Shown here in pieces: positions 8,042-16,399 of a stretch of DNA of 63,321 nt; position 1 is the stretch's first letter; each line of letters begins with the position of its first letter. The stretch is taken from contig NZ_BBJJ01000042.1 in NCBI RefSeq assembly GCF_000739815.1, forward strand, positions 1 through 63,321, in the 5' to 3' direction. Below the pieces are notes generated by a model that searched no databases, was not told the DNA's origin, and worked only from the letters and a program-made list of their open reading frames with translations. A program made the position numbers and the translations under genes. The stretch comes from Paraburkholderia mimosarum LMG 23256 = NBRC 106338. Its GTDB lineage: Bacteria > Pseudomonadota > Gammaproteobacteria > Burkholderiales > Burkholderiaceae.

Positions 8042-9397
8042 ATGGCAAAGAAGCAATCAGTTCGAACGTCAGCCAGCAACGCGAACAAACGCGTTCTCTC
8101 TGCCCCAGTATTCTCGCAGCCGCAGCCCACGCCCGATCCGCAAACCTTCGTCGTCAGACACGCATCCGATGCGGCCGCTTACCGGATGATCGATGAACTC
8201 AACCGGGAGCACAAACTCAAGGCGCTTCCGTTTCCCGCGCCGCGCGGGGGTGTCGAGCCCCGTCTGACACTCGCGGACGTGATCAACAACGATCGGAACG
8301 TTCTCGACAAGATCAATGCGAATGGACAAATCGTATTTCACTCCACGGGCGATTGCGGCAATACGAGAGGCCCGCAAACGCAGAATGAAGTCTCAGAAAA
8401 GATGGTCAGCGACTTCGACGAAACCGATCCTGCCGAAGTCCCGCAATTCAACTTTCTGCTCGGCGACATCGTCTACAGTTTCGGCGAAGCGCAGTACTAC
8501 TACGATCAGTTTTACGAACCTTATCGCGACTATCATGCGCCGATCCTCGCAGTAGCCGGCAATCATGATGGAATGATCTCGCCTCTACAGCATGAAAAGA
8601 GTCTGCAAGCTTTCCTGCGCAACTTCTGTTCAGACTGCTTTGAGGTCTCGCCCGACGCGGGCCATCTTTCACGTACTGCGCAGATTCAGCCGGGCGTTTT
8701 CTTCACATTCGAAGCTCCGTTCGTGCGCATCATCGCGTTGTACAGCAATACGCTAGAAGATCCTGGCGTGATTGCCGATAGGGACATCGGCAACAGTCAG
8801 CTGAAATTTCTCAAGGCCGCGCTGATGCGGGTGAAGAAGGAAGGCTACAAGGGGGCATTGCTGTTCGCGCATCATCACCCGCCGTATGTTGCGCGCGGAC
8901 GTCATGGCTGGAGTATCGAAATGCAGCGGCAGATCGATGCAATCTGCAACGAGGTCGGCGTATGGCCTCACGCCGATCTTGCGGGTCACGCGCACAACTA
9001 CCAGCGCTTTACGCGCACACGGCCGGACGGCACCCACATCCCATACATCGTGTGCGGCAACGGCGGGCACGGTGTGCAGCGACTGACCACCAACGGGCAA
9101 CCGCCGCTTCGCGCGCCGCAACTGCTCCAGGCCGCAACGGAGAACACCGATGCCGTTGTCATCGAAAACTACGACGACCGGAATTACGGCTATTTGCGCA
9201 TCGTGGCGGACGCAACCCAGTTGCGGATCGAATATCACGCCGCAGTCGACGGCCCCTATACCAAGGCGCCCGACGATCAGGTGACCGTGGATCTGGCGAC
9301 CCGCCAGCTTTCCCACTACGTGGCCCGTAATGCCGGAATACCCGCACTGGCCGAGCGCATTCGGGCGTTCGCGCAAGGCGGGAAATCCAGCGGATGA
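8042..9397 (+). CDS. Calcineurin-like metallophosphoesterase
   Basis: This is a 451-residue protein with the full set of metal-binding motifs of the calcineurin-like phosphoesterase family in order: GDCGN (near residue 103), LLGDIVYS (about 140), AGNHDG (about 172), FAHHHPPY (about 280) and GHAHNYQR (about 318). These coordinate a two-metal centre that hydrolyses phosphoesters. No signal peptide is visible, so it is probably cytosolic. GGAGGA at 8030-8035 supports the ATG at 8042. The N-terminal 60 residues precede the catalytic domain and look poorly structured. Substrate unknown; it may act on phosphomonoesters or nucleotides. Confidence 0.9.
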   Translation: MAKKQSVRTSASNANKRVLSAPVFSQPQPTPDPQTFVVRHASDAAAYRMIDELNREHKLKALPFPAPRGGVEPRLTLADVINNDRNVLDKINANGQIVFHSTGDCGNTRGPQTQNEVSEKMVSDFDETDPAEVPQFNFLLGDIVYSFGEAQYYYDQFYEPYRDYHAPILAVAGNHDGMISPLQHEKSLQAFLRNFCSDCFEVSPDAGHLSRTAQIQPGVFFTFEAPFVRIIALYSNTLEDPGVIADRDIGNSQLKFLKAALMRVKKEGYKGALLFAHHHPPYVARGRHGWSIEMQRQIDAICNEVGVWPHADLAGHAHNYQRFTRTRPDGTHIPYIVCGNGGHGVQRLTTNGQPPLRAPQLLQAATENTDAVVIENYDDRNYGYLRIVADATQLRIEYHAAVDGPYTKAPDDQVTVDLATRQLSHYVARNAGIPALAERIRAFAQGGKSSG

Positions 9398-10099
9398 CGT
9401 CGTGAAAAGCCACACGACCCGATGACCACGGCTTGAGCATGCGTTAGCCGAGGCCATCGCGTCAGGTAGCACGCCTCGCGAGCCTTGGGGCAGTCACTTC
9501 CCTCCAGTCCATACGTGCCCACGAATGCGCCTGCGATCGGCGATCTGTTCGGTGCCTTCCGGTTCCAGACAGTCAAGGAGTCCGAATCAGAAAGCAGGAA
9601 CGAGGGCGCAACCGGGATGCTCCCACTCTGACTGCGCTGAATAGTATCGCTACAGGCCGCTCGCCCAGGGACTGCTCATGCCCTGTGCCAGGAGACCGAG
9701 CAGGTCGAGGCGACTCGTGCACGGCATCAGCCAGCACTGGGTCGCCACGGCGCCGCTTTTTCGAGGTCCCTGGGCGCGCACAGCCGCGTTCGAGAGCCAT
9801 GAGAGCCAATAGAAACTCGAACGCGTTGTATTTTCATATCATTTGCGTTTTCGTTTGCCGTGTTGAGCAATGAACTGGAGTGCGTCCAGCACGCATGAGC
9901 CAGGATCGCGCAACCATGACATGGATCAAAAGGTGCGATCTCCCCCCTCTTACGATGAGACCTGGGCCGAGGCTGCCCACTGGCCCGGCAGTCGTGCGTC
10001 AAACGGCATGCGTGAACGACTCGCGCAATCCGCATCGAATGCGGTCCCCTGCGCCGCCGTGGCCACGGAATCGATCAAGAGGGGGAGGCACGCCAAATC
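9398..10099. other. 700-base region without a convincing gene
   Basis: No frame on either strand shows a recognisable protein; candidates are Arg/Pro/Ser-rich shadows without ribosome binding sites. An AT-rich patch lies near 9820-9880. GGGGGAGG just before 10090 serves the downstream gene. It may hold a decayed gene or a long leader, but I cannot support either. Confidence 0.3.
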
Positions 10100-11344
10100 A
10101 TGAACCGCTACCTACATTTCGGACCGGAGCACAGGATTCGCCCGGCCCCGACTGCCGAAGAAATTCTGCAGGACACACAAAACTTCTCACTGGTGCTAGG
10201 CGGCCCGCTCTTCCAGCTTCTGCGCCGCACGCACATGGCCGACGATGCGCTCGATCTGGTACGCCAGCGGGTGATCGTCATCTCGCTCGTGGCGTGGCTG
10301 CCCCTCCTCGCGCTCGCTGCTCTCGACGGACACTTGCTGGGCAGCCAGGTGACCGTGCCATTCCTGATGGACCTGGAAGTTCACATCCGCTTCCTCGTGG
10401 CGGTGCCCCTGCTCATCATCGCCGAACTGGTCGTGCATCGGCGCCTGCGTCCGATCGCGCGGGCATTTCTCGACCGGAAGATCATCCCGGAAGCGTCCGT
10501 GACGCGGTTCGACGAAGCCGTCCGATCGGCATTCCGCTTGCGCAATTCGGTAGCCGCTGAGCTGATCATGATCGCTCTCGTGTACGGCGTGGGCGTTCTC
10601 GTTGTCTGGCGCCAATACATGGCACTGCAAACGACGTCGACCTGGTATGCGATACCGTCCTCCGGCGGCTTGACTCTTTCGCACGCGGGATTGTGGTACG
10701 CCTTTATCAGTGTGCCAATATTCCAGTTCCTGTTGATCCGTTGGTACTTCCGGCTCTTCATCTGGACGAGGCTGCTCTGGCAGGTGTCGCGCATCGAACT
10801 GAGCCTCCTTCCCACGCATCCCGATCGCGTCGGCGGTCTCGGATTCCTTTCCAATACTGTCTATGCGTTCATGACACTCCTCGCCGCGCACGGCGCCATG
10901 CTCGCCGCCCAGTTCGCCAACCGGATTTTCTTCGCAGGTGCGGCACTCACGGAGTTCAAGGCCGAGACGGGGGCAATGGTTGTCTTCCTGCTGTGCCTCG
11001 TCTTTGGTCCGTTACTGGTTTTCGCGCCGCAGTTGGCCCAGGCGAAGCGGACCGGCCTGAGCGAATATGGCATGCTGGCCGAACGATACGTGCGGGAATT
11101 CGACACCAAGTGGCTGCGGGGCGGCTCGCCTGACGGCGAGCCGTTGGTGGGGAGCGGCGATATTCAGTCGCTTGCCGATCTGGCCAACAGTTTCGACGTG
11201 GTGCGAACCATGCGCATCGCACCGATTACCAGGGATGCGGTCATTCGCCTCGCGGCCGCGGTGCTCATACCGATCCTGCCGCTGGCACTGACGATGATGT
11301 CGCTGGAAGATCTGATCAAACGGCTCTTCGGATTGGTATTCTAG
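10100..11344 (+). CDS. Polytopic membrane protein of unknown function
   Basis: This is a 414-residue protein with about seven hydrophobic segments (near residues 54-72, 95-115, 150-170, 195-220, 250-270, 290-312 and 380-405), separated by soluble loops. The N-terminal 50 residues are cytosolic and include HFGPEHRIRPAPTAEEILQD. A conserved-looking loop LLPTHPDRVGGLGFLSNTVY sits before the fifth helix. I do not recognise a characterised family, although similar proteins occur in Burkholderiales as conserved hypotheticals. It stands alone, with 700 empty bases upstream. A GGGGGAGG ribosome binding site lies about 11 nt from the ATG. Confidence 0.75.
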   Translation: MNRYLHFGPEHRIRPAPTAEEILQDTQNFSLVLGGPLFQLLRRTHMADDALDLVRQRVIVISLVAWLPLLALAALDGHLLGSQVTVPFLMDLEVHIRFLVAVPLLIIAELVVHRRLRPIARAFLDRKIIPEASVTRFDEAVRSAFRLRNSVAAELIMIALVYGVGVLVVWRQYMALQTTSTWYAIPSSGGLTLSHAGLWYAFISVPIFQFLLIRWYFRLFIWTRLLWQVSRIELSLLPTHPDRVGGLGFLSNTVYAFMTLLAAHGAMLAAQFANRIFFAGAALTEFKAETGAMVVFLLCLVFGPLLVFAPQLAQAKRTGLSEYGMLAERYVREFDTKWLRGGSPDGEPLVGSGDIQSLADLANSFDVVRTMRIAPITRDAVIRLAAAVLIPILPLALTMMSLEDLIKRLFGLVF

Positions 11345-11396
11345 GCGTGCCTGGAAGTGCCGGTCTGCGACCGACGTTTGGGCGCCGAGGCAAGCA

Positions 11397-11609
11397 TCAA
11401 TGCGCGCGGCCGAAAAAAGCCTGCGCGCCTTCCGAGGGTGTCAATCCTGCGGCGAAATAGCCTTCGAGCCGCTCGGCCTTGGCGTCGTCGAGCAAGAACG
11501 GCGGACGCACGAGTCCCTCGGCCACGGCGTGGTCGTACCACCGGCTCATCCATTGACGCAGATTCGTCTCGTACTGGGACAAGCCATCCTCCGGCGCAAT
11601 ATCGTCCAT
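11397..11609 (-). CDS. Small conserved hypothetical protein
   Basis: A 70-residue acidic soluble protein starting MDDIAPEDGLSQYETNLRQW and ending TPSEGAQAFFGRAH. GGGAGA lies 8 nt upstream of the ATG at 11609, preferable to an Arg-rich extension to 11660. The even mix of acidic, aromatic and aliphatic residues argues for a true gene. It lies 92 nt downstream of the next small gene on the same strand and may be co-transcribed with it. Function unknown. Confidence 0.6.
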   Translation of the reverse strand: MDDIAPEDGLSQYETNLRQWMSRWYDHAVAEGLVRPPFLLDDAKAERLEGYFAAGLTPSEGAQAFFGRAH

Positions 11610-11701
11610 GCGCAATCTCCCACGCGGCCGCCGCACCCGTGAACGCGACGTGTCCGCCATTTCTCCATCGGGCAGGCATGACGCAATGCCTGCCGCTCAG
11701 T

Positions 11702-11947
11702 TCAGGCCGCTACGCGCCCCAACCCCATCGAAGGACGCATGGTCTCGGGCGGAAACACCTGCCAGCCGCGATCGGCATGGCGGAAGAAAAAGAGCGCACG
11801 CGGCCCGTCCGCCGTCTGCGCCTCGACGTACACGCTGACGATCCGTCCCGATGGAGAACGATGCACCGTCACCACCCGCGCCGTCTGCCTGCTGGTGGGG
11901 CACAGCCACTTCACGACCGCTGCCCCCAACGACTGCCGCACTGCCAT
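11702..11947 (-). CDS. Small hypothetical protein
   Basis: An 81-residue soluble protein. The centre (VTVHRSPSGRIVSVYVEAQTA, then PRALFFFRHADRGWQVFPPE) has the alternating pattern of a small beta-sheet protein. A purine-rich GGGGAAAGG precedes the ATG at 11947. It has no recognised domain. It lies between the two-component genes and the 70-residue protein gene, all on the same strand. Confidence 0.6.
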   Translation of the reverse strand: MAVRQSLGAAVVKWLCPTSRQTARVVTVHRSPSGRIVSVYVEAQTADGPRALFFFRHADRGWQVFPPETMRPSMGLGRVAA

Positions 11948-12083
11948 CGCCTTTCCCCCACACTCCGCCCGAAAGCATCGTAGGCAGCCGTAAAACCGGC
12001 CGCCATCGGGACGGGTAGATAGATCCTTCGGGAATGGCTGGTTCGTTTGTCAGGATTTCCTTCCGGCCGCGCGTGGCTCGCGT

Positions 12084-12716
12084 CTATTCGCTGATCAGAC
12101 CATGGCGAATCGCGTAGCGGATCACCTCGGCGTTGTTGGTGAGCCCGAGCTTTTGCATCAACCGCATCTTGTGCGTGCTGATCGTCTTGGCGCTGAGCGC
12201 GCACGTATCGGCGATGTCGTTGATGCTCCTGCCCGCCGCCAGCATCTGCAGCACCTGGAACTCGCGGTCCGAGAGGACCTCGTGCGGCGGCACATCGCCC
12301 GAATGCTTCTCGAACACCATCGCGTCCACAAGTTTGGGGTCGATAAAGCGGCCACCGTCCGCGAGTTTGCGGATCGCGGCGAGGAGCACGTCCGGGTCGC
12401 TGTCCTTCGTCACATACCCCGTGGCGCCGGCGCGCAGCGCGCGGGACGCGACCTGCGCCTCGTTGTGGATGCTGAGCACGAGCACCGGCAACGCAGGCTG
12501 CTCGGCGCGCACGCGGCGGATGAGATCGACGCCGCTGATGCCCGGCATCGTCATGTCCAGCAGCAAGAGATCGAAGTCGCAGCTTCTCAGCTTTTCGATC
12601 ACCTCCGAACCCTGCCCCGCTTCCGCCGTCACGGCGATGTCGGCCGTCGTCGCGAGGATCTGCTTGAGTCCGCCACGCACGATGGCATGGTCATCGGCGA
12701 TGAGTATTCTGATCAT
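12084..12716 (-). CDS. NarL/FixJ-family response regulator
   Basis: This is a 210-residue DNA-binding response regulator. Its receiver domain (residues 1-120) has the acidic pair DD8-9, the phosphorylated Asp54 in LLLDMTMPG, and Lys in VTKDS near 105. A LuxR-type helix-turn-helix (about 145-205) contains LSDREFQVLQMLAAGRSIND. Its ATG overlaps the stop of the upstream histidine kinase gene (ATGA at 12713-12716), so the two are translationally coupled. Because that kinase lacks its phosphorylated His, this regulator may really be served by the intact paralogous kinase at 16399-18273. Targets unknown. Confidence 0.9.
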   Translation of the reverse strand: MIRILIADDHAIVRGGLKQILATTADIAVTAEAGQGSEVIEKLRSCDFDLLLLDMTMPGISGVDLIRRVRAEQPALPVLVLSIHNEAQVASRALRAGATGYVTKDSDPDVLLAAIRKLADGGRFIDPKLVDAMVFEKHSGDVPPHEVLSDREFQVLQMLAAGRSINDIADTCALSAKTISTHKMRLMQKLGLTNNAEVIRYAIRHGLISE

Positions 12717-14365
12717 GGGCTGGAACTGCCTTCTAGCGGAACATGGATCGAAATCAGGGTGCCCGTTGCGGCTTCCTTGCCGGCCCGGCTTTCGATGATC
12801 AACGTACCACCAATCAACCTTGCGCGCTCGGCCATGCCAAGCAGGCCGTACGCGTATTTTCCATGCGCCGCTGCCACGTCGAATCCGCGGCCGTCATCGC
12901 GAACGAGCAGATCGAGCGAGCCCGGCCCCGCGGTGAGCATGACGCGCACGCGCGTAGCCGCCGCGTGGCGCGCGACGTTCGTCAACGCGGCCTCGACGAT
13001 ACGAAAGAGGGCCGTCGTCTGCGCGTCCGTCAAGGCGGGCTCGCGGGCTTCGATGTGCAACTCGCACGGGATGGCGTGGCGCCGGCTCCATTGACCGGTC
13101 AGCCACTCGAGCGCCGAAACGAGGCCAAAGTTGAGCGCGGCGGGCCGCAGGTGGCTGGCGACGTTGCGGACCATCCAGATCGTGCCTTCGACCAGTTCAC
13201 GCATGTCGTCTGCCCGCCCGATCGCCTCGGGATCGTCGGTGAGCCGCATCCTCAGCAGCGAGACATCCATCTTCAGCACGGTGAGCAACTGGCCCAGTTC
13301 GTCCTGTATCTCCAGCGCGCTTCGCTTGCGCTCGTCTTCGCGAATTCCTTCCAGATAGGCCGACAGTTCGCGCTGCTGCTCGCGCGAGCGAACGAGTTCT
13401 TCCTCGACGCGCTTGCGCCCCGATATGTCGTGCAGCCCAACGTAAATGGCGGGCGCGCTCTCATACGTCGACACCCTCGCCGTCGCCATGGCCCAGAACT
13501 GCGTCCCGTCGGGCCGGCACAGTTCGACCTCCGCATCGTCGAAGCTGCCTTGAGCGGCAAGACAGCGCACCAGCCGCTCGCGCTCGGCCGGATCGACGTA
13601 AAAATCGGCAATCTCGACGTTAGCGCACGCCGCCTCCTCGAGACGAAACAGTTCGCGAAACCGCGCGTTGGCATAGAGAAGTTTGCCGTCCGGCATCGAC
13701 GTAATGCCCATCGCAACCGGACCTGATTCGACAATCGCGCGAAACCTCGTTTCGCACGCGCTCAGGCGGCCTTCGAGATCGCGCCGCGCGGCGACCTGGG
13801 CGGCCAGTTCCACCTTCACGCGGGCGAGTTCGGAGGCACATCGCGCGACGCGCTGCGTGAGCTCCTCGCGCACATGCGCGAAAGCCGCCTGCATTCGACG
13901 CTGATTCCCGGCGGCTTCGAACAGTTCGCGCTGCTGCGTGGCGATCCGCTGCTGAGCGGTGCGCAACGCGACGTGCGCGCGCACCCTGGCCATCAGTTCC
14001 TCGACGCGTACAGGCTTCGACACGTGGTCGGCTGCGCCGGCCCTGAACGCATCGGAGAGGTCGCGATGGCTGCACGCCGGCATCATGAGCAAGACCGGAA
14101 TATCGCGTGTGCGCTCGTCCAGTCTGAGGCGCAGACAGGTGGCGAGGCCGTCCACACGGGCGGCCTCGCCATCGAGCAGAATCAAGTCCGGCTGCGAAAG
14201 GCGCGCGCGTTCCAGCACATCGAGGCCGTCGCTCGCGGCGAGCGTCCGGAACCCCTCCCATACGAAGTGATCCGCGATCAGGCTGGTCTCGTTCGGCGTG
14301 CCGGCCGCCACCAGGATCGTGCCGGGCATCGCCGTGGCGATGCGCAACCCAGGCTGGGCGCTCAT
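12713..14365 (-). CDS. Soluble REC-PAS HisKA_3 kinase with degenerate phosphorylation sites
   Basis: This is a 550-residue protein without membrane segments. Domains: receiver (about 15-135), coiled coil (135-205), PAS (about 205-320), HisKA_3 (340-405) and HATPase_c (450-545). The receiver keeps Asp65 and Lys117 but has VAAG (19-22) in place of the acidic Asp pair. In the dimerisation helix the expected IHDELGQ is IQDELGQ, so Gln354 (codon CAG on the minus strand) replaces the phosphorylated His. The ATP site looks intact, with Asn463, DDGRGF (490-495) and YGLLGM. It is therefore predicted to be unable to autophosphorylate. It could act as a phosphatase, a heterodimer partner or a sensor. 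The start at 14365 is the best of several candidates. Confidence 0.85.
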   Translation of the reverse strand: MSAQPGLRIATAMPGTILVAAGTPNETSLIADHFVWEGFRTLAASDGLDVLERARLSQPDLILLDGEAARVDGLATCLRLRLDERTRDIPVLLMMPACSHRDLSDAFRAGAADHVSKPVRVEELMARVRAHVALRTAQQRIATQQRELFEAAGNQRRMQAAFAHVREELTQRVARCASELARVKVELAAQVAARRDLEGRLSACETRFRAIVESGPVAMGITSMPDGKLLYANARFRELFRLEEAACANVEIADFYVDPAERERLVRCLAAQGSFDDAEVELCRPDGTQFWAMATARVSTYESAPAIYVGLHDISGRKRVEEELVRSREQQRELSAYLEGIREDERKRSALEIQDELGQLLTVLKMDVSLLRMRLTDDPEAIGRADDMRELVEGTIWMVRNVASHLRPAALNFGLVSALEWLTGQWSRRHAIPCELHIEAREPALTDAQTTALFRIVEAALTNVARHAAATRVRVMLTAGPGSLDLLVRDDGRGFDVAAAHGKYAYGLLGMAERARLIGGTLIIESRAGKEAATGTLISIHVPLEGSSSP

Positions 14366-14569
14366 GGCGACGCGCCCCCAGGAACGTTCCGTTTCGCGCG
14401 CTCCCCCATCCACCCCTCACGCTGGATGCCTTTGCGCGCGCTGCACCACGTACAAGCCCCGCTGGTAGTCGTCATGTCCACAGTCGCTCCGGCCCTGGTT
14501 CCATTGTTTTTGCTTGCTGCCGAAGCCATGGCCCTTCGGCAACGTTTATCAGCGGACTTGCTCGCCCCG

Positions 14570-14911
14570 TTAGCCTTCCCCTCCCACGCTCCAGCGTGGC
14601 AGCGAATCAGCGAACGAATGACTCGCGGTGGTTTGCGCACGGTCGATCAATTCGTCGAGATGGCTGGCGAGTTCGCCGAGCACCGACAACGCGTACGGAT
14701 CGAGCTTGTCCGCGTGGTTGCGGCGCAGATCCTTCATCGTTTCCTGCAAACGCCGTATCGTGTGCGGGCGGCAGTCCGATAGCGGCCAGCAGTGCATCAG
14801 GTAAGCCAGCGGTGTGAGATTGCGCGACTCGCACCATGTGTCGAACAGGCGCATGCAGATCGTGTTGACGTCCTGAACGCACGTGTTGCGGCCCACCACC
14901 CCGGAAATCAT
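14570..14911 (-). CDS. Conserved hypothetical protein next to the signalling locus
   Basis: This is a 113-residue protein, probably soluble, starting ISGVVGRNTCVQDVNTICMR and containing LFDTWCESRNLTPLAYLMHC. The helical middle (HTIRRLQETMKDLRRNHADK) suggests an all-alpha fold. I recall similar short proteins beside regulator genes in Burkholderia but know no function. The ATG at 14911 is preceded by GAGG; an in-frame extension to 15103 is unlike the rest. It lies 204 nt upstream of the degenerate kinase gene on the same strand. Confidence 0.65.
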   Translation of the reverse strand: MISGVVGRNTCVQDVNTICMRLFDTWCESRNLTPLAYLMHCWPLSDCRPHTIRRLQETMKDLRRNHADKLDPYALSVLGELASHLDELIDRAQTTASHSFADSLPRWSVGGEG

Positions 14912-15277
14912 TGCACGTTGCCTCTGCAGCTTCGGATTGACACCCGCTTCATCATGAACCTGCCCAATGACCGCTGGCAGTCGTCTTCGACTGCAAACGA
15001 GAAAGGGCAATCCTGAATCGCGCGTCAGGAAATCCTGAACATCGGCCGCCGCGCCGTGGATTGCGCCCTTGAATTGCAGCGCTGGGTTCAGCCCGCAGTT
15101 CATCGGATTGTCGGCACGATTCCGTCGCGCTATGCTGCCGAATCATTAAGGCACGGACAGGTATGGGGCTTCGCACCGGCCCCGACACATTGCCCCGTCC
15201 ATACTCATTGCACCGTCGCCTTGTCGACTGACCCTTCGGTTCCAAAGAGCGCCCCGCGTGGCTTACGCTGATTTCGT
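14912..15277. other. Divergent control region between the two halves of the signalling locus
   Basis: A 366-base region from which the unknown 113-residue gene (leftward) and the binding protein-kinase pair (rightward) are both transcribed. No open frame is credible. I could not define promoters or an obvious inverted repeat for the NarL-type regulator, but this is where its site would be expected. Confidence 0.3.
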
Positions 15278-16399
15278 ATGAACAGAAGACAGATGATCGC
15301 GCGATGCATTGGCATCGGCGCGAGTCTTGCGACGACCCGGGCGAGTCTTGCGTTACCGGTCGGCCGCGCGCCGGCGCGAGTCGTGTTCCTGAATCCGGGG
15401 GAAAGCGTGGAGCACGATACCGGCCGGCACTGGCAACTCGTCTCGCGCTTCATGGCGGCGACGGCGAAGCGTTTCGGCATGGAACTCGAAGTGCTGTATG
15501 CCGAACGCGATCATCTCCTGATGCTCCGCCAGGCCGAATCCGTCGCGGCCCGGTCAGAGGCACCGGACTACGTGGTCATCGTCAACGAAAAACTGGCGGC
15601 GCCCCAGATGCTGCAGACGCTGGCGCGCTCCCCGGCCAGAATCCTGCTGATCCACAACGATCTGACCGAAGCCCAGCGGGCGCGAACGGGCAACGAACGC
15701 GGCCGGATCGCGAACTGGATCGGCACCATCACCGCCAACGCAGAGCGCGGGACTTTCCGGCTCATGGATTACCTGATGCGAGTGAACGGCAGCACGCCGG
15801 CCAGCGTGATCGGCATTACCGGCGACCCTGCCACACCGGTTTCGGCGGAGCGCGCCGCCGGGGCACAGGCCGCGCTCGCGCGCCGGCCGGAGGACCATAT
15901 CGACCAGCTCGTCTACGGCGACTGGAGTTTTGCCGACGGCCGTGACAAGGCACGTGTGCTCCTGTCACGCTATCCGGATGCCAACATCATCTGGGGTGCC
16001 AACGATTCGATGACGCTTGGCGCGTTGAGCGCGGTACGGGAGCGGCATCTCTCCACCACCGTTGGGGGCGTCGGCGCGCTGTCCGAAGCTGTTGCGTCGG
16101 TGATTCGCGGCGAGCTGGCCGCAATCGTGGCGGGCGATCAGTTCATCGGCGCATGCGCCATGGTGCTGATCCACGACTACCATCACGGCGCGGATTTCGC
16201 GCAAGTGGGCGGACCGCGTCAGCGGCTCGACTACCTGAAGGTCCTCCATGGCGCCAACGCCGAGCGTTACTACGAAATGACCTTTCAAGACCGCGCTTCC
16301 CTCGACTTCAGCGGCTTTTCGCGTGTTCTGAGCCACCGCGCAGGCGCGTACACCTTCGATCTCGATGCCCTGCTCAATTCTGCTTCGAAGGCCGCGTGA
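15278..16399 (+). CDS. Periplasmic sugar-binding-like protein coupled to a sensor kinase
   Basis: This is a 373-residue protein of the type I periplasmic binding fold (Peripla_BP_4, related to RbsB and LacI ligand domains). It starts MNRRQMIARCIGIGASLATT, a signal peptide with a twin-arginine-like RRQMI. The fold shows in VVFLNPGESVEHDTGRHWQ, YVVIVNEKLAAPQML, ASVIGITGDPATP and NIIWGANDSMTLGAL. No transporter genes adjoin it. Its stop overlaps the start of the membrane kinase gene by one base, so it likely senses a ligand and docks on the kinase, as LuxP does on LuxQ or TorT on TorS. Ligand unknown. Confidence 0.85.
   Translation: MNRRQMIARCIGIGASLATTRASLALPVGRAPARVVFLNPGESVEHDTGRHWQLVSRFMAATAKRFGMELEVLYAERDHLLMLRQAESVAARSEAPDYVVIVNEKLAAPQMLQTLARSPARILLIHNDLTEAQRARTGNERGRIANWIGTITANAERGTFRLMDYLMRVNGSTPASVIGITGDPATPVSAERAAGAQAALARRPEDHIDQLVYGDWSFADGRDKARVLLSRYPDANIIWGANDSMTLGALSAVRERHLSTTVGGVGALSEAVASVIRGELAAIVAGDQFIGACAMVLIHDYHHGADFAQVGGPRQRLDYLKVLHGANAERYYEMTFQDRASLDFSGFSRVLSHRAGAYTFDLDALLNSASKAA

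Noticed and set aside
14912..15277. NarL-type operator in the divergent region
   Set aside because: No clear heptamer pair TACYYMT was visible, so no site was called.
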